A stretch of DNA of 64,000 nucleotides from Amphiduros pacificus (Eukaryota > Annelida > Polychaeta > Phyllodocida > Hesionidae). The stretch lies in contig OX439006.1 in NCBI GenBank assembly GCA_949316495.1, forward strand, positions 45,845,918 through 45,909,917. Direction: 5' to 3'. Positions within the stretch are counted from its first letter, which is position 1. Each line of letters starts with the position of its first letter. The notes below the pieces were generated by a model. It saw only the letters and a program-made list of their open reading frames with translations. It searched no databases and had not been told where the DNA came from. Shown piece by piece: positions 30,571 through 43,497 of this stretch. Position numbers and translations under genes: made by a program.

Positions 30571-31037
30571 CTGATCTTCCTCTAATTCCCAGGAATAGTC
30601 TAAAAGTAAATTTAGAGTGCATATGGAGAGATCTATTGATATGAAAGAGCCTGTAGCAGGATGTAAATAATCAGTCCAAAGGCACAAACTATTGTTATTT
30701 AAGAAATCTTCTATTATATGTATCAGTATTATTTCTGCCACCCCAAAGATAGTTGTGAGCATTAAATTTAAACATATATGATTGTTGCACCTGAGTTATT
30801 AAGTCATTTACATTCTGTAATATGAATTGGTTCACTTGGTGGTAAATATATAAAACATATTGTTAAATTTAAATGTATTGTGCAGGATAAACCTGACAGC
30901 AGAGGCTTGTAAATTAGTATTCAGTATACTTTACTTTGATGAATATAAAGGATTTAGCAAAAATCGAAACTCCGCCATGTGCTCGGTCCATTACATCTCT
31001 TGTACATCTTAATAGAATAATATATATATGTACATAC

Positions 31038-34000
31038 CATATTTGTTGAATATTGTCATGAATACATTCTCTCCATGATAATGCAATCCTTGTACTCTGC
31101 TGACCAGTGGCCAACTGTCAATATTTGAATGTATAATCACATGACTATCCCTTGGGTAAATATTCAAACTTTCTGTTTTCAAAGAGAGGCTGGTCAATGG
31201 CAATTAACAAGAATGCTAATGTGTTTTGTTAGAGTTGTGAGTATGGAAAACACCTTCCAGTGATGTTATTCTTATTAATACCATGAAAATTAAAAAAGAA
31301 AACCTTAATCTAACAATATTATTGCCTAAAATGTATATCCAATGTTACATATAATTTCTTGATTAATTTCAGTCAGTATGAGCCTGTCACAAAAATTGTG
31401 TCTCACAAAAACATTATATATAATCTGCGTGTTAGGTGTTTTTGCGTGTTAGCAGTTTTGTGTGTCAATAACACACAATATCCACATGAAAACATAATAT
31501 TATGCGTAAGTGAGACAGGTATATTTGAGAGTGCAACATTGGTTTCAATCTCTTTAGATCTCGTCAGTTGGATGGGGACTGCCTGCGTTATCCTGGGTTT
31601 TGCTTATATAGGAGTGCATGGAGGTGGCACCTCCTCTAGGGCGCCTCCATTCTGCAGGTGCTTTTGTTTTTTTTGGTACCTGGTGGAGGTGCTCTTTTAC
31701 AAACCTGTTTTTCGACCAAAAGACTTAAAGCGTTTTGATTTTAACATTTTCTGAGGCATTTGAGAGACTCTGATAAGAAGATGTATTTTTTAAAATATAT
31801 ATTTATTTCTGGTTAACTTTGAAACCACACAAATTAACTTCACACAAATTACACGAAACCTGTAAAAATTCTGTCCTTGATTCAACATACTAAAATTGAC
31901 GTCACAGAAAATCGTCGTCACAGTTCAAATGTCTTCGAAATTGATAGCTTTGCAGAAATTATGACACTTACATATCAAAATTTCTGTCTTTGCTTTAAAA
32001 TGTTTAAATTACCGGCATTTCTGTTTAAGTTTAAAGTTTCCTGGAAGCTTGCCAAACAGTTAAATATGCCTTTAAATTGATAACTGCGCACAAATTATTA
32101 CAATCTGTTCTGTCTTTGTTTTGTAATTTGATTTAATTACGATAACCTTCATAACAATATCATGTTATCATTCTCAATATTTATTAACACAGTAATATTA
32201 AGTTGTAATTCTTTTCTTGTCAAAAACTAACCCCATCAGAAATGATCTATTCAAACTGAAAAGTTCTTTCAAACTTGGCAAACATTCAAATATTTATTGA
32301 GAACTGCCCACAAAATATCATCTGTCAACTAGATCTTTATATCTACAAAACCAGCCTGACACTTAACCAGGATTCCTGATCCCTGCTTCAATTGCTGAAA
32401 CTCTTGGCAACCTTATGTGTCTTGTGACAACATGCTGGACCTATTCCTCAATTCTCTGCACTCACAGAGGATGTTAAAAGGTCAGAATCATGAAACATTC
32501 AATTACCTGAATATGTTAAGTGGTTAAGTAATACATCTTATATCTTTAAAATCATTTGAAAAATATAGAATATAAAAACAAAGAATTTAATAACCTAAAT
32601 TTAGTGATTTGTTTGGCAGATATTTTCAGCCTGAAAAAAAGTATGTTTGCGAAAAAAATAATATATCAACATCTAAGTTCATGGTTCACAATAATATTTA
32701 ACATTTATGTAAATATAATGTACAACGTGATATAATATAATATAACAAAGTAAAGTATGATATACTCACAGATCTGATACATAAAGCAATGGATTTGCAA
32801 TATGCAGGTGAAGATTATTTAGAAAATATATGATTTCTAATATGAAATGTTTTAGGAAAAGATTTGATTAATTAGGAAGAGAAGAGAAATAAGGGACAAA
32901 GTGTGGATATTTTTTGTAAACATCGCTGGTTCATATAATTGTTGTCTTCACTATTACAATCATTTTAGTGGTTATATACTTTCACTCCAATTCTCCATGT
33001 TATGTATAAATACATTGTAGTTTAAATATCATTGATATGTTTTAAATTACTTTTTAAACACACTTAAGATAAGGATGATATCAATCCCATAAAAATAACG
33101 ACAGTTAATATTAGGTAAGATTAAATTAAAAATTGTTGATGTAATAATTGAGCCATACCATTTGGGGAACAGTAGGGGATATCACATTCTCCCGTTCGCG
33201 TATCTGGATCAGTTGTGTAACACCAAGGTTTTACCAATTCTCCATGGACTTTTGTAGAACAAAGGTCAAACAATATTGTACATCGATGACAATTTCTATA
33301 AAATCTGAATTGGGTGTTTTGTTATAGAGTTTAGATAATTGACAGATTTGTATTATATCAGTCTTTACACCGACTTTTACCTGAATTCCATTGCAAACGG
33401 TAAAATATGTGTAACGGAAAGTGTTCACAGTGCAAACACAACTAACATATGACAATTAATAAAACCAAAATGCTTGTGAGAAGTCAGCACAACAGTTAAT
33501 GCATTCAAGATCATGCACTGCCCAACTCTTATATGGCAATCTCTTTTGTGATATAACCAGCTCAATGTATCCTAGTTACATAAGTTACTCTCAAGATTAT
33601 AAACATTGCTACAGTAAAGGATACATGTAGTGTTAATACGTAATATTTAGTGTTTTGTAAAATATGGTATTCATCTGATTTTGCAAATTCACTGCTGATT
33701 GAAAATATCGCCAAATGTTAATATCCTGTTTAACCTTTAAATAGATCACAGTATTCTTGTTGTTTAATTACTCCCTCTGCCAATCCTATATCAATCATAT
33801 GCCAAAGTCAATCGATACTTTTATATTCTAAAAGAGAATAATCAATCAAAGTAACAATATTGTAGATTTTGACCTTGACCTCGGGCCATAGTCAACAAAA
33901 AACCATCCAAACAAATCTGTAAAGCTCTGGATCAGCTTTCCCATATTTATATAAATTTTGCCATATAAGTGAGATTGGTCAATGTGACCTTGTGGCATAA

Positions 34001-37000
34001 AGTGTTCTAAAATATCATGTGAGATAAATGTGGTGGCAATAAATGTTATCTGTAGTGTTTTGCCATATCACATTTAGTTGATTTTAAAAATTGGCTCCTG
34101 TGACCTTGAAAAGCTTCAGGTCACCCAATATGAAACTTGCACAAACCCGAGAAGGATTTTATCTGCCAAATTATATTAATATAGCTGCGACTTTTAAGAA
34201 AATGGGGCATTCACTTAAACTGAAGATTTGTCTTGATTAGTAGAATGAGATACTGGATGTTCCATATGTATATGCATGTACAAACCAATTCATTGAACAT
34301 AATTATCTCCTGATAAAACTTTATTACTATTGTGTCTGTCTTTCCAAGACAGACACAATAGTAAAAACCTTTATACACAATATTTTTTTGTCCTAAACGA
34401 TAGAGATATTGTTTTGTTGACATATGAGATCTTGTCATGAATGTTATTAATTTTTGGTGCCAAACTACGTTCTAGTGCCTCATCAATAACACATCATTGC
34501 TAATAACGGTGCAAATAAACATTTACCGTCTGCATTTGAAATATACCTTTTCTTGGATCGTCAGGTATTGAATCACATTTTGGTGTGTCTTGGAAATTAT
34601 GCTAAATCAGGTGGTATAAGGAAGGTTTTAAGGTCATAGTACGTAACTGATAGAGGATATTAACTTACGAAGTTGGATATATGCCACTCTGCAGTAGTTC
34701 TCTGCCAAATCCTGATCAGGGATAGTTGTTTGAGTGTGGGAATGTGGAGTTTGTTGGTCCCATCTTTGGCAAATCAAACCATTACGAGTGATGTTTATTT
34801 TCCCACGATATTTAACTCCGGTTGTAGTTGATATGCAGTCAATGTTTTCTCTTATATTGGCTGTAATCAATTGTAATTTGCAATTATATATTTCTGATGA
34901 GTTCCAAGTGAAAAGTAATCATATGATATTTTTTGGAGGGCAGAGAGAGGTCTGTTCCCTTATCTGATTGATATAATTCAGGTATTCTGTCTTGATGTAT
35001 GCAATGTCAATGTGCATATCAAAGTTATGCTGTTTAACTTCTTTTTATTGTTAAAATTAAACATTGTGTTTTAGCCTATACTCACCTATTATGAGACCAA
35101 CATGAGTATTGAACTCCAGTGAGAGATAATGTCATTCTAAATGTTCATTTAGATAATTGAAAATAATCAGTTGTTGTAATGTTGATGTCTATGCATTTAA
35201 AGTGTCTTGATTGGGCAAAATGCACAAATAAATAGCAAAAAGCACAAAAGAATATCAACCATATAATATTTTTAATGTGTTATCTAATGCAAGGTGGTAA
35301 GTGGTATGGAAATAAAAATATTAGAGCACAAATATAATAAAACCATCTTGTTAGTCCCACTGGGATTGCCACATTTGTTTATTTAAATATTAGACAAAAT
35401 GATGTATTGAATAATTTGCGACCATGCTCTGTATAACCTTTAATTTCACACATTGGTTCCAGAACAAAAAAAATCCTTTCAAAGACAACATGTCATAGAT
35501 CATAATGTATAGAAAAAATGAAAAGTTTAAAATTATATTTTTAAAAACAAATCATACCTGATGCAATTGGACAGATGGGAACAGGACAAAATCCTACTCT
35601 TGTTGAAGGATCTGTTGTGAAGCACCATGGCATTATCTCTGGATGTGGAAAGGAATAAGGATTGCGACAGAAATTATCTGGGAAATTAGCATATGATGAA
35701 GTATAGGAGTGTGGTGTTTGTGTATCCCATCTGAAATACAGTCAAGCAAATAGTATTAGTGTTTTTTATCAGACACTTTTCTGGCAATAATACATTTGCT
35801 TGATGATAATTTCTCTTATATGATAACTGTAACTATACAGCATTGATTCAAAGCTGTTCTGGCTGGAGGAGCTGTCCTGGCTGGAGGAACTGGGTGGAGG
35901 AGCTGTCCTGGGTGGAGGAGCTGTCCGGGCTGGAGGAGCTGTCCTGGGTGGAGGAGCTGTCCTGGGTGGAGGAGCTGTCCGGGCTGGAGGAGCTGTCCTG
36001 GCTGGGGGAGCTGTCCTGGCTGGAGGAGCTGTCCGGGCTGGAGGAACTAGGTGGAGGAGCTGTCCTGGCTGGAGGAGCTGTCCTGGCTGGAGGAGCTGTC
36101 CTGGCTGGAGGAACTGGCTGGGGGAGCTGTCCTGGTTAGAGGAGCTGTCCTGGTTAGAGGAGGCGTCCTGGGTGGAGGAGCTGTCCTGGGTGGAGGAGCT
36201 GTCCTGGCTGGAGGAGCTGTCCTGGCTGGAGGAACTGGCTGGGGGAGCTGTCCTGGTTAGAGGAGGCGTCCTGGGTGGAGGAGCTGTCCTGGCTGGAGGA
36301 GTTGTCAACACTGGTACATTTTTCAGGCACTGACATTGAGACAGCAGGTGGTAGTACACACTGACATCTATGTACTACACATTATTAAATGATATTCTGT
36401 TTACTCTAGGCTGGAGAACATCTCCTCTGATAGGCTGTCATGTTAACATCACAGTTAACTTTAAAAATTAACTAGTGAACGCTGTGCTCTGAGGTGTCTA
36501 TGCTCACAAATGCAGACTAAGCAATATCATGTTCCATCGACGATCCTAGTCCAAAATATTAGGACTATCAAGTCTCGTTGAAATGGGTTTGTGCAGCGAG
36601 CGAATAATGTCACTAACTATTGTTAGATTGTTCTGATTATAGAATAGGGAAACCCCAAACAACGACCACATATTTCCAGTGACGTAGGACCGGAATTCCG
36701 GCCACAGCACACGGGCACCTGCGAGGTGGTTTACTGTCCTTAGATGTGACAGTTATTAGTGTCTACAAGGTTGACGGTCCTGACACCCCAGACAACACAA
36801 CCCACATAATAGAGCATATTGCTGACCCTCGTCCAGTAATGCCTCAGTCACATTTGCACCTATCATTTGACAGACGTCTGAAGGACATCCTAAAGACGTC
36901 TATGTGATATCGTAGGGAACCCGTTGATTCTGATGGCCTGTGAACGCTTGAAATGAAAAAAAATCCTATTTTCACCACACGATGCGGGACACTGCCAGGA

Positions 37001-38313
37001 AACTGCCGTGTACTTTAAGATGATATTTGCTGATAAGACATCAGGGAAACGCCGGGAACTTTTTTGGTTGCATCTAAAAGTTCCCGATGACCCGCTTGAC
37101 GTCTTAAAGATGCCAAATTGTGACCGATGATCTACTTGTGCCCTTTGTAGAGAATACTCATCGGCTGGGCATCTTAACCGAAATCGTTGTTTTATTTCAT
37201 TTAGGAAAATGCAATTTCATTGGATAACAAAGAGTTTAATTTCCTACCTTTGGCATGTCCTGCCATTTGGTAGATTGCTAGCTCCAATAAAGTCCTTCCC
37301 ATCATAATTGATGCAATCAATGTCTTTTCTGAGAGATGCTAAAATGGAAGTAATTGTGTGTATTATATATTTTACTTTACTTTATTCCAAAATGATTATT
37401 ATTAGTATATGAAAGGGAACGCTATCTGGATTAAAAAAATCTTCGTATATATATATCAAACTTGTAATCCATTGTCACCCTTCATATTTTAACATTCATA
37501 ACAATATCCGCAGTAATAAAATTAATTTATAATAAATTCTACACAACTAATTCTACACACAATTAACTACTAGCTCCACAACGAATTATACTTATGAATT
37601 AAACGTATTAATTAATGAATAAAAAGTCATTTATATAGTTCTTTACCACAATCATGACAGGAATGTATTTGGGAGTCATTGACTCGACAAAACGTTCAGT
37701 TCTGCTCCCCTACCAACCTATTCTTAAATAAGGTCCCAGCTCCTAACAGTTCCTAGAATTTGTCCCTCATTTGCAGGACCCTTGGGTTCACAGCAGCTTA
37801 TTTGCATGGATTATCTGATATAATTATCTCACTTAGAATTTAGTTATGTCAGCTGAGCTTGGCTCTGCTCAAGGGCAGTATAGAACCCCCTTGCAGCAGA
37901 AGTTGGGCTCAGAAATCTTGGGAGCTGTTGTCAACATACAACTTTTGTAAAGAGAATAAAAGTTTTCTTCATATCATCATGGTCTTAGATTGTTATGCTG
38001 AATACATATTCTAGAGCAAAAAATCTTATGGGCCCAGAATTTGTGACAATCAGTTTTCTTCACAATTTGGTAACAAGTGTATGAAAGGGTACGGTATCTG
38101 GATTTAAAAAACCCAGCAGAGACCCTGACTCATGCGACAACTACTCTGGATGATGGCAATGGACTCTTGCTGACCTCGCAGCAGCTGTACAAACTTTGAT
38201 ATTTGACAGGATTTTTTTCTCAGGTGAGTGTGTATCTACGGTCACTATTTTATATGTGTATATATCTGTGTGTGTGTATTTATTTGTGTGTATATATATT
38301 TGTGTGTGTATAT

Positions 38314-38400
<87 letters not shown>

Positions 38401-41400
38401 CTGACAGTGTGTATATATTTGTCTGTGGGAACTATTTTTCTGTATATCAGATATTTGATTTAGTATGTTTCATATGTTTACATGAATATCAGAAGTATAT
38501 TTACGTGGGACGCGTTTAAAACAGCCAATGCCAGTTTACAGCTGCGTCAAAATATTCTACCAGAGGGCACCACAAGAAAGGTCAGATTTCAACTCTTATC
38601 AGTATGGGACACAATACCGAAGAGCTCCATTTCCGGCGTCCAGCTATCTCTCCACTTATGCCATGCCATACCCAGTCAGACTCTATGTGTATATGATGTG
38701 TGCTAACAAATAAAGACGACCATTGTACGCTCTATATACTGAGTCTGCAGTTCTCCTTGATCCCCATTTTATATAGGCATCATAGGCGTTAGGTATAGGC
38801 CAGCAAAGCAGGGAGAAGGAGGACCCAGAGGCTGGTTCTATTTTATAAGGCTATTAATGGTGAAATAGCTTTGAAACTACCTGAACATGTCAAAATGAAA
38901 TCAGCCCGTACAAGGAAAAACCATGGAAATTGCTATATAGAAATGGCAACCAACTGTGACCAATATAAATACAGCTATTTCCCAAGGACTGTGACTGACT
39001 GGAATAATCTTCCCTCTGGTTTAACTACATTGGAATCTGGTAACTCGGCATCTTTCAGGAACCTTTCTGCCAGAGTGTAAATTCTGGCCTGCAGCTGGTA
39101 TTGATCAGCTGCACCCCTAGTGCAATTTTGCACTCTCGGCGGGATGCCAATTGGTTTTGTCGAGTAAACATATAGATGTAGATGTAGATGTAGCACAGCT
39201 AACGAGTATTTCCTAGGTTAGCCAATATGGCGACCCGTACCTAACAATCAGTACATATGTAAAAACAGCCTGAATGTGATCAGAGAGGAAATTCCCCAAG
39301 GTGGATGGAACATGGCTCAGTTAGCAAGATGTCTTTCCCTGATGCCAAAATTCCTGGTTTGAATCCTGGTTGGGGAAGTGTTCTTGTCATGTTGCATGCT
39401 CGAGAAAAGTGTACGGCTGCCAGAGAGCCGTTTGTTTCTCACTCCAATCAGGACTGGTTATCAAAAATAGTAGTTTTGTGATCATATCTATATGTTCATA
39501 GAAAGGAAAATACCCATTCAATCCTTGGAAATAGTAGGGCATTAAGTCCAGGTGAGAGGATTTCGACCTGATGATGTACATATATATATAAAAGAAACTG
39601 CAACTACATCAAGAGAGCGTTACATGAGCATATAATGAGTTAGAGACAGGTACACAAGTGACACAGGCATAATGAACAAACTCAACCTTAGCAAGAATAG
39701 GTGGCAATATTGGAATGTCGGTGTAGCCATTAACTTGTTGCTGTGTATCACCAATGTAGCTGTCGGTGTAGCCATTAATTTATGTTGATGTGTATCACCA
39801 ATGTAGCTGTCGATGTAGCCATTGACTTGTTGCTGTGTATCACCAATGTAGCTGTCGGTGTAGCCATTAACTTGTTGCTGTTTATCACCTATGTAGCTGT
39901 CGGTGTAGCTATTAACTTATGTTGTTGTTTATCACCTATTTAGCTGTCGATGTAGCCATTAACTTGTTGCTGTGTATCATCAATGTAGTCTATGAACACA
40001 TGAAATAAATATAATCCTATTTTCCTATTAATCCACCGCACGATGCCACTGGTAGCCCTAAGATAATCTGCCGATGTCCCTACGGGACATTGCCGGGACC
40101 CTGCCGTGCACTTTAAGATGATATTTGCTGATAAGACATCGGGGAAACGCCGGCAACTTTTATGTGGCAGCTAAAAGATACTATTATCAGTGGCAAATTC
40201 CAGAGTGGCCAATACCTCATATAGCAACTTTTTATCAGATCGCGTCACACTCCCTCTCTGACGAGATCTGAACATTATTTCAGTTATTTCGTGATGAGAC
40301 CTACTTGTAGCAGATATAGTGCTGCCTCACTGAAATGTCATGTCGCAGGTCCTTGACATGACAACCCACCCGGTCACAGATTTACAAGGACAACGGGTTA
40401 ACCCTTTGGCACAGGCCTCAGCTCATGTGGAAAATTGTATCATGAGTTCAATTCCGGCACGGCCGTCCCTCTCTGATCTATTCATGCTTTTTATGTATGT
40501 ATGTAATAACCATTTATAACAGGATGGCTCAAAACGACAAAAGGCTCAAAACAACAAAATGTATGTGGTAAACACATTTGTCCCTGATAATTGTAGAAAG
40601 TTTCAAACACTTGCATGAACGAAGCCTTTCACACAGTCCTCATATTTAAGTATATGTTCTAACCCTGCTCTAAATGAAATATATTGAACACTACAAAGAT
40701 TCCCTGAAAAAAAATATATATATATATATAAAGGAAAATATAAATTGTAACAAACCGGGTTGAGGACAGAAAGGAATGTCACAGAAGGACCATTCATACT
40801 CATCAACAGGGTCCTGTAAATAGCACCAAGGAGCTTCGGCATCATTTGGGTTCCTACAGAAATTTTCAGCATCACTCAGAGTTTCATCTGGCAACATTTC
40901 TGCAGTGACACTATGTGTGTTTGGAATTTGAGAATCCCATCTTTGACAAACATGTCCGCCAGCATACGTTGTTTTCATGTTTCCTCTGTACCCATATCCA
41001 TTCTTGTATGTAACACAGTCGATGTTTGGTCGCATATATGCAACGTCTATAAGAGATTTGGAATGGAGATGTATTTTTCAATCAAATAGGACTAATTGAT
41101 TTGAAATCAATCTTAAACTTGAACTTTTAAATTTGGTCAGGGACTGTGATCGTCGTCAAACTTTTTCTTGAGGATCCTTGCCCATTTTATACTCGAACTT
41201 TTACATTTTTAAACTTAAAGATGAGTGAATTGTCTCAATCAACAGTTAAAGCCATAGAGTTGTAATAATGATACTTAATTATTTGAATTATGAAGACAAT
41301 AATCCATTACTAAATGGTTATTCTTGATTCAAAGTTAAATATAAATATTGCAGCATGCCATCATCTAAGAAATAAATTGGCAATTTTTAATATTTTTGAC

Positions 41401-41505
41401 TAACATACCTTTACAAGTGACACTGGTGCCCATGAAATATAGATTTGTAACAAAGTACAGAATCATATTTATAGAATATAGAGATACTCCCTGGCGCCCT
41501 TCCAT
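31038..41505 (-). CDS. Secreted three-kringle protein, 3' end not found
   Basis: Exons: 41505-41409 (ATG, hydrophobic signal peptide MILYFVTNLYFMG...), 41046-40756 (kringle 1, one exon), 37338-37248 plus 35730-35558 (kringle 2), 34860-34669 plus 33248-33159 (kringle 3), and probably 31172-31038. Each kringle is flanked by phase 1 introns, the exon-shuffling class, and each keeps all six Cys. Kringle 1 shows GYGYRGNMKTT, CQRWD, FCRNPND and PWCY. Kringle 3 is odd: after YCR the usual NPD is replaced by VAYIQLL, at an unusual split. The last exon encodes 44 residues of no known domain but fits phase 1-1. Kringles bind proteins or lipids outside cells; the exact role is unknown. Later exons and the stop were not found. 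Confidence 0.8.
34324..34364. repeat. Perfect 19-base hairpin
   Basis: Arm ttactattgtgtctgtctt, three-base loop, exact reverse complement. It lies in the intron between the two exons of kringle 3. Confidence 0.9.
35854..36306. repeat. 18-base minisatellite in a kringle-gene intron
   Basis: About 25 copies of a unit close to gctgtcctggctggagga, with variants. The unit length is a multiple of three and lacks stops, so long open frames (Pro-Ala-Arg-Thr or Ser-Gln-Asp rich) arise on both strands; they have no splice context and are not taken as genes. Confidence 0.9.
36940..37115. repeat. Dispersed repeat, copy A
   Basis: Shares aatcctattttc, a cacgatgc motif, tgccgtg.actttaagatg and tttgctgataagacatc with 39990-40190, in the same orientation. 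Both copies lie in introns of the kringle gene. No family name is offered. Confidence 0.75.
38319..38396. repeat. (AT)n microsatellite
   Basis: Pure AT dinucleotide run, preceded by TG-rich variants from about 38250. It lies in the intron between kringles 1 and 2. Confidence 0.95.
38820..39196 (+). mobile_element. LINE 3' end with (GTAGAT)n tail
   Basis: The reading frame to 39080 ends with KYSYFPRTVTDWNNLPSG and a serine/phenylalanine tail, matching the last residues of CR1/L2-type reverse-transcriptase proteins (fFPRTi.dWN.LP). After the stop comes a short 3' UTR (cactctcggcgggatgcc) and a terminal gtagat microsatellite at 39175-39195, the kind of tail used by such LINEs. The 5' part is absent. 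Confidence 0.8.
39285..39370 (+). mobile_element. tRNA-like SINE head fragment (third family)
   Basis: Contains an A-box-like tggctcagttagcaagatg and a B-box-like ggtttgaatcc at suitable spacing, in + orientation. It does not match the two other SINE families here and has no fold good enough to be a real tRNA. Confidence 0.5.
39716..39990. repeat. 45-base minisatellite, about six copies
   Basis: Unit begins gtgtagccattaacttgttg and ends atgtagctgtcg. Copies are 85-98 percent alike by eye and run head to tail, directly followed by a second dispersed repeat at 39990. Confidence 0.9.
39990..40190. repeat. Dispersed repeat, copy B
   Basis: Second copy of the repeat at 36940-37115, with a short insertion near 40045. 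It abuts the 45-base minisatellite. Confidence 0.75.
40262..40465 (-). mobile_element. tRNA-derived SINE, truncated, nested in another repeat
   Basis: Body of the same SINE family as 16161-16482, but the tRNA-like head is missing (5' truncation). It is flanked by tccctctctga at 40251-40261 and 40466-40476, an 11-base target-site duplication. The split halves on either side match the repeat at 8570-8935 and 42290-42490, so the SINE landed inside an older repeat copy. Confidence 0.85.
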
Positions 41506-42289
41506 CCTTATATACACTCTATCAATCTCTATATAAGTGCTGAGTTACATCCTATGAATGGGGCTTGAACAGGAATGTATTTAATTAAAATAGTAATGAG
41601 ATCTATCCCTACCCATCCCAATACATGTACACTAGTACTATTATGGTATTGATCATTTTGAAGTGTTTAGTTGTGGACTTAAACTGTTGGGATGTATATT
41701 AGTACATTTATAACAATTAAAGTAAACACCAGATATTGATCTTTGTCGGAAGGTCAGGTACATCATAGATTAATCTATTATCTACACAACATTGTGTTCT
41801 TGCAGTCATTATACAAAATACTATAAAAACACATGAATAATTCAACTGATTACGAAATGTGAACATGTCATTCAGAAAAAATTAATGGTTTGACATATCT
41901 TTTTTTATTAACATATAGAACTTAATATAATTTCACTATCATCTGCCGGTCATAATAAAAAGGTCAAAAGGCCATGAAAAGGTTTGCTTTAAAGTTATGG
42001 CCTTCAAGGAAGAACAGTAGAATGTACTCATGAAAGTTTTTTTGTTCTGTGGGATATTAAACCTGTATAATTTTTAAAACAAATAAACTCATAGATCATG
42101 GATAAGACGCTTGTTTCACTACTGTTCTAATTGCCCGATTTTTGTATCAAATTGTAACTTAACCAACTGAGAATTCCTTTTTCCATCGTCTGGGAAGCAT
42201 TTTCAAGCAATGTTATTAATTTAGCACATCGATGGGCATTGAGGAAATATAATTCAACTAATGTCACCACGTCCCACATTCTAATTGTT

Positions 42290-42490
42290 ACAAACTATAT
42301 AAAAAAGCATGAACGTAATCAGTGACGAAGTGTGGCAAGATTTGAAAAAAAAGGTTGCTGTATGAGGTATTGGCCACGCTTATATTCGCCACTGAAAGAG
42401 CGTGCAATCTAGCTTTTGGTTCACCATTTTGCCCTCTGGTGGAATTTGTTGACGCTAGACCAGTCTCCACTTCAGTTGTTTGTCGCAAGT
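42290..42490 (-). repeat. Dispersed repeat, copy 2, with CTCF-like core
   Basis: Reverse-orientation copy of 8570-8935, sharing the gccctctggtgg core (reverse of CCACCAGAGGGC), gacgcta and the ttttcatgct-type end. Confidence 0.55.
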
Positions 42491-43363
42491 CGCAAGTAGA
42501 TGATTGGTTGTATTATGTTTAGTATAATTATCACTTATTGATTGGTTGTCACTTAGTGACTATATTATGAGTATAATTATCACTTATTTATTATCATGAT
42601 TCCTCTAGATATGACATTATTCCAACAATATGCATACATGCCTGTTTTGGGGCATAATTTACACCCATCGGGAATTTGAACTAATTATTGAACCAGTTCG
42701 CCAAATTATGGAACAATTTGTGGTCCCGGTGGGTCTTATACAATGGGCCTACAGAACAAGTGAGAGATGCACAGTTAAGTGAAAGGTCCAACAGTGAGAG
42801 ATAGCTGCACAAGGGAGAGACAACTTCTTAAGTGACAGATAGCTGCACAAGTGAGAGATAGCTTCATCATTGAGAGATAGCTACTAATGGTTAGCTACAC
42901 GTATGCAGCTATCTCACTTGTCTCACCTGTGGAGCAGTCCCTCACCAATGCAGCTGTTTCTCACATATCTCATGTTATCCTTTCACTCAAGGGACCTTTT
43001 TGCCAATTCTTAAACTTAGGTTTAGGGAAATGTTCCATCAACATTATAATTTATGAGTACAAAAATTGATGATGGGATGGGTGGAACTTTCTGGGATGAC
43101 AAGCTCCATAACAATTTTGACACCATTTTCAAATATGATTTTTTTAAATTTTTGACAGGAACCATATGCATAATGGGCATGCTCAGAATGAGGATCCTGG
43201 TAAATAAAAATGGAGATCAAAACAAACCCTGTGTTCTCAGCACTGACAAATTCAAAGCTTAATAACTGAAGTACAGAAAGCAATTGGTCAATTTAACAAT
43301 GGTTACACGTGTGCGGGACTAAAAATACATTCGTGCGAATGTGAAATTACAAAATGTCAGTTA

Positions 43364-43497
<134 letters not shown>

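Noticed and set aside
31359-31754. 131-codon + frame
   Set aside because: No domain, low-complexity hydrophobic content, lies in the upstream intron of the kringle gene on the other strand.
36051-36359. Proline/serine-rich or Trp/Glu-rich proteins
   Set aside because: By-products of the 18-base minisatellite with no start, splice or domain support.
38196-38519. Hydrophobic frame on + resembling a membrane protein
   Set aside because: Made of TG and AT microsatellite; no splice or family support.
38482-38713. Small + frame ending near an AATAAA
   Set aside because: The stretch may belong to a retroposed sequence, but no family was recognised and two overlapping frames compete equally.
39285-39370. 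Possible tRNA gene
   Set aside because: A and B box resemblance only; no cloverleaf with a consistent anticodon arm, so treated as a SINE fragment.
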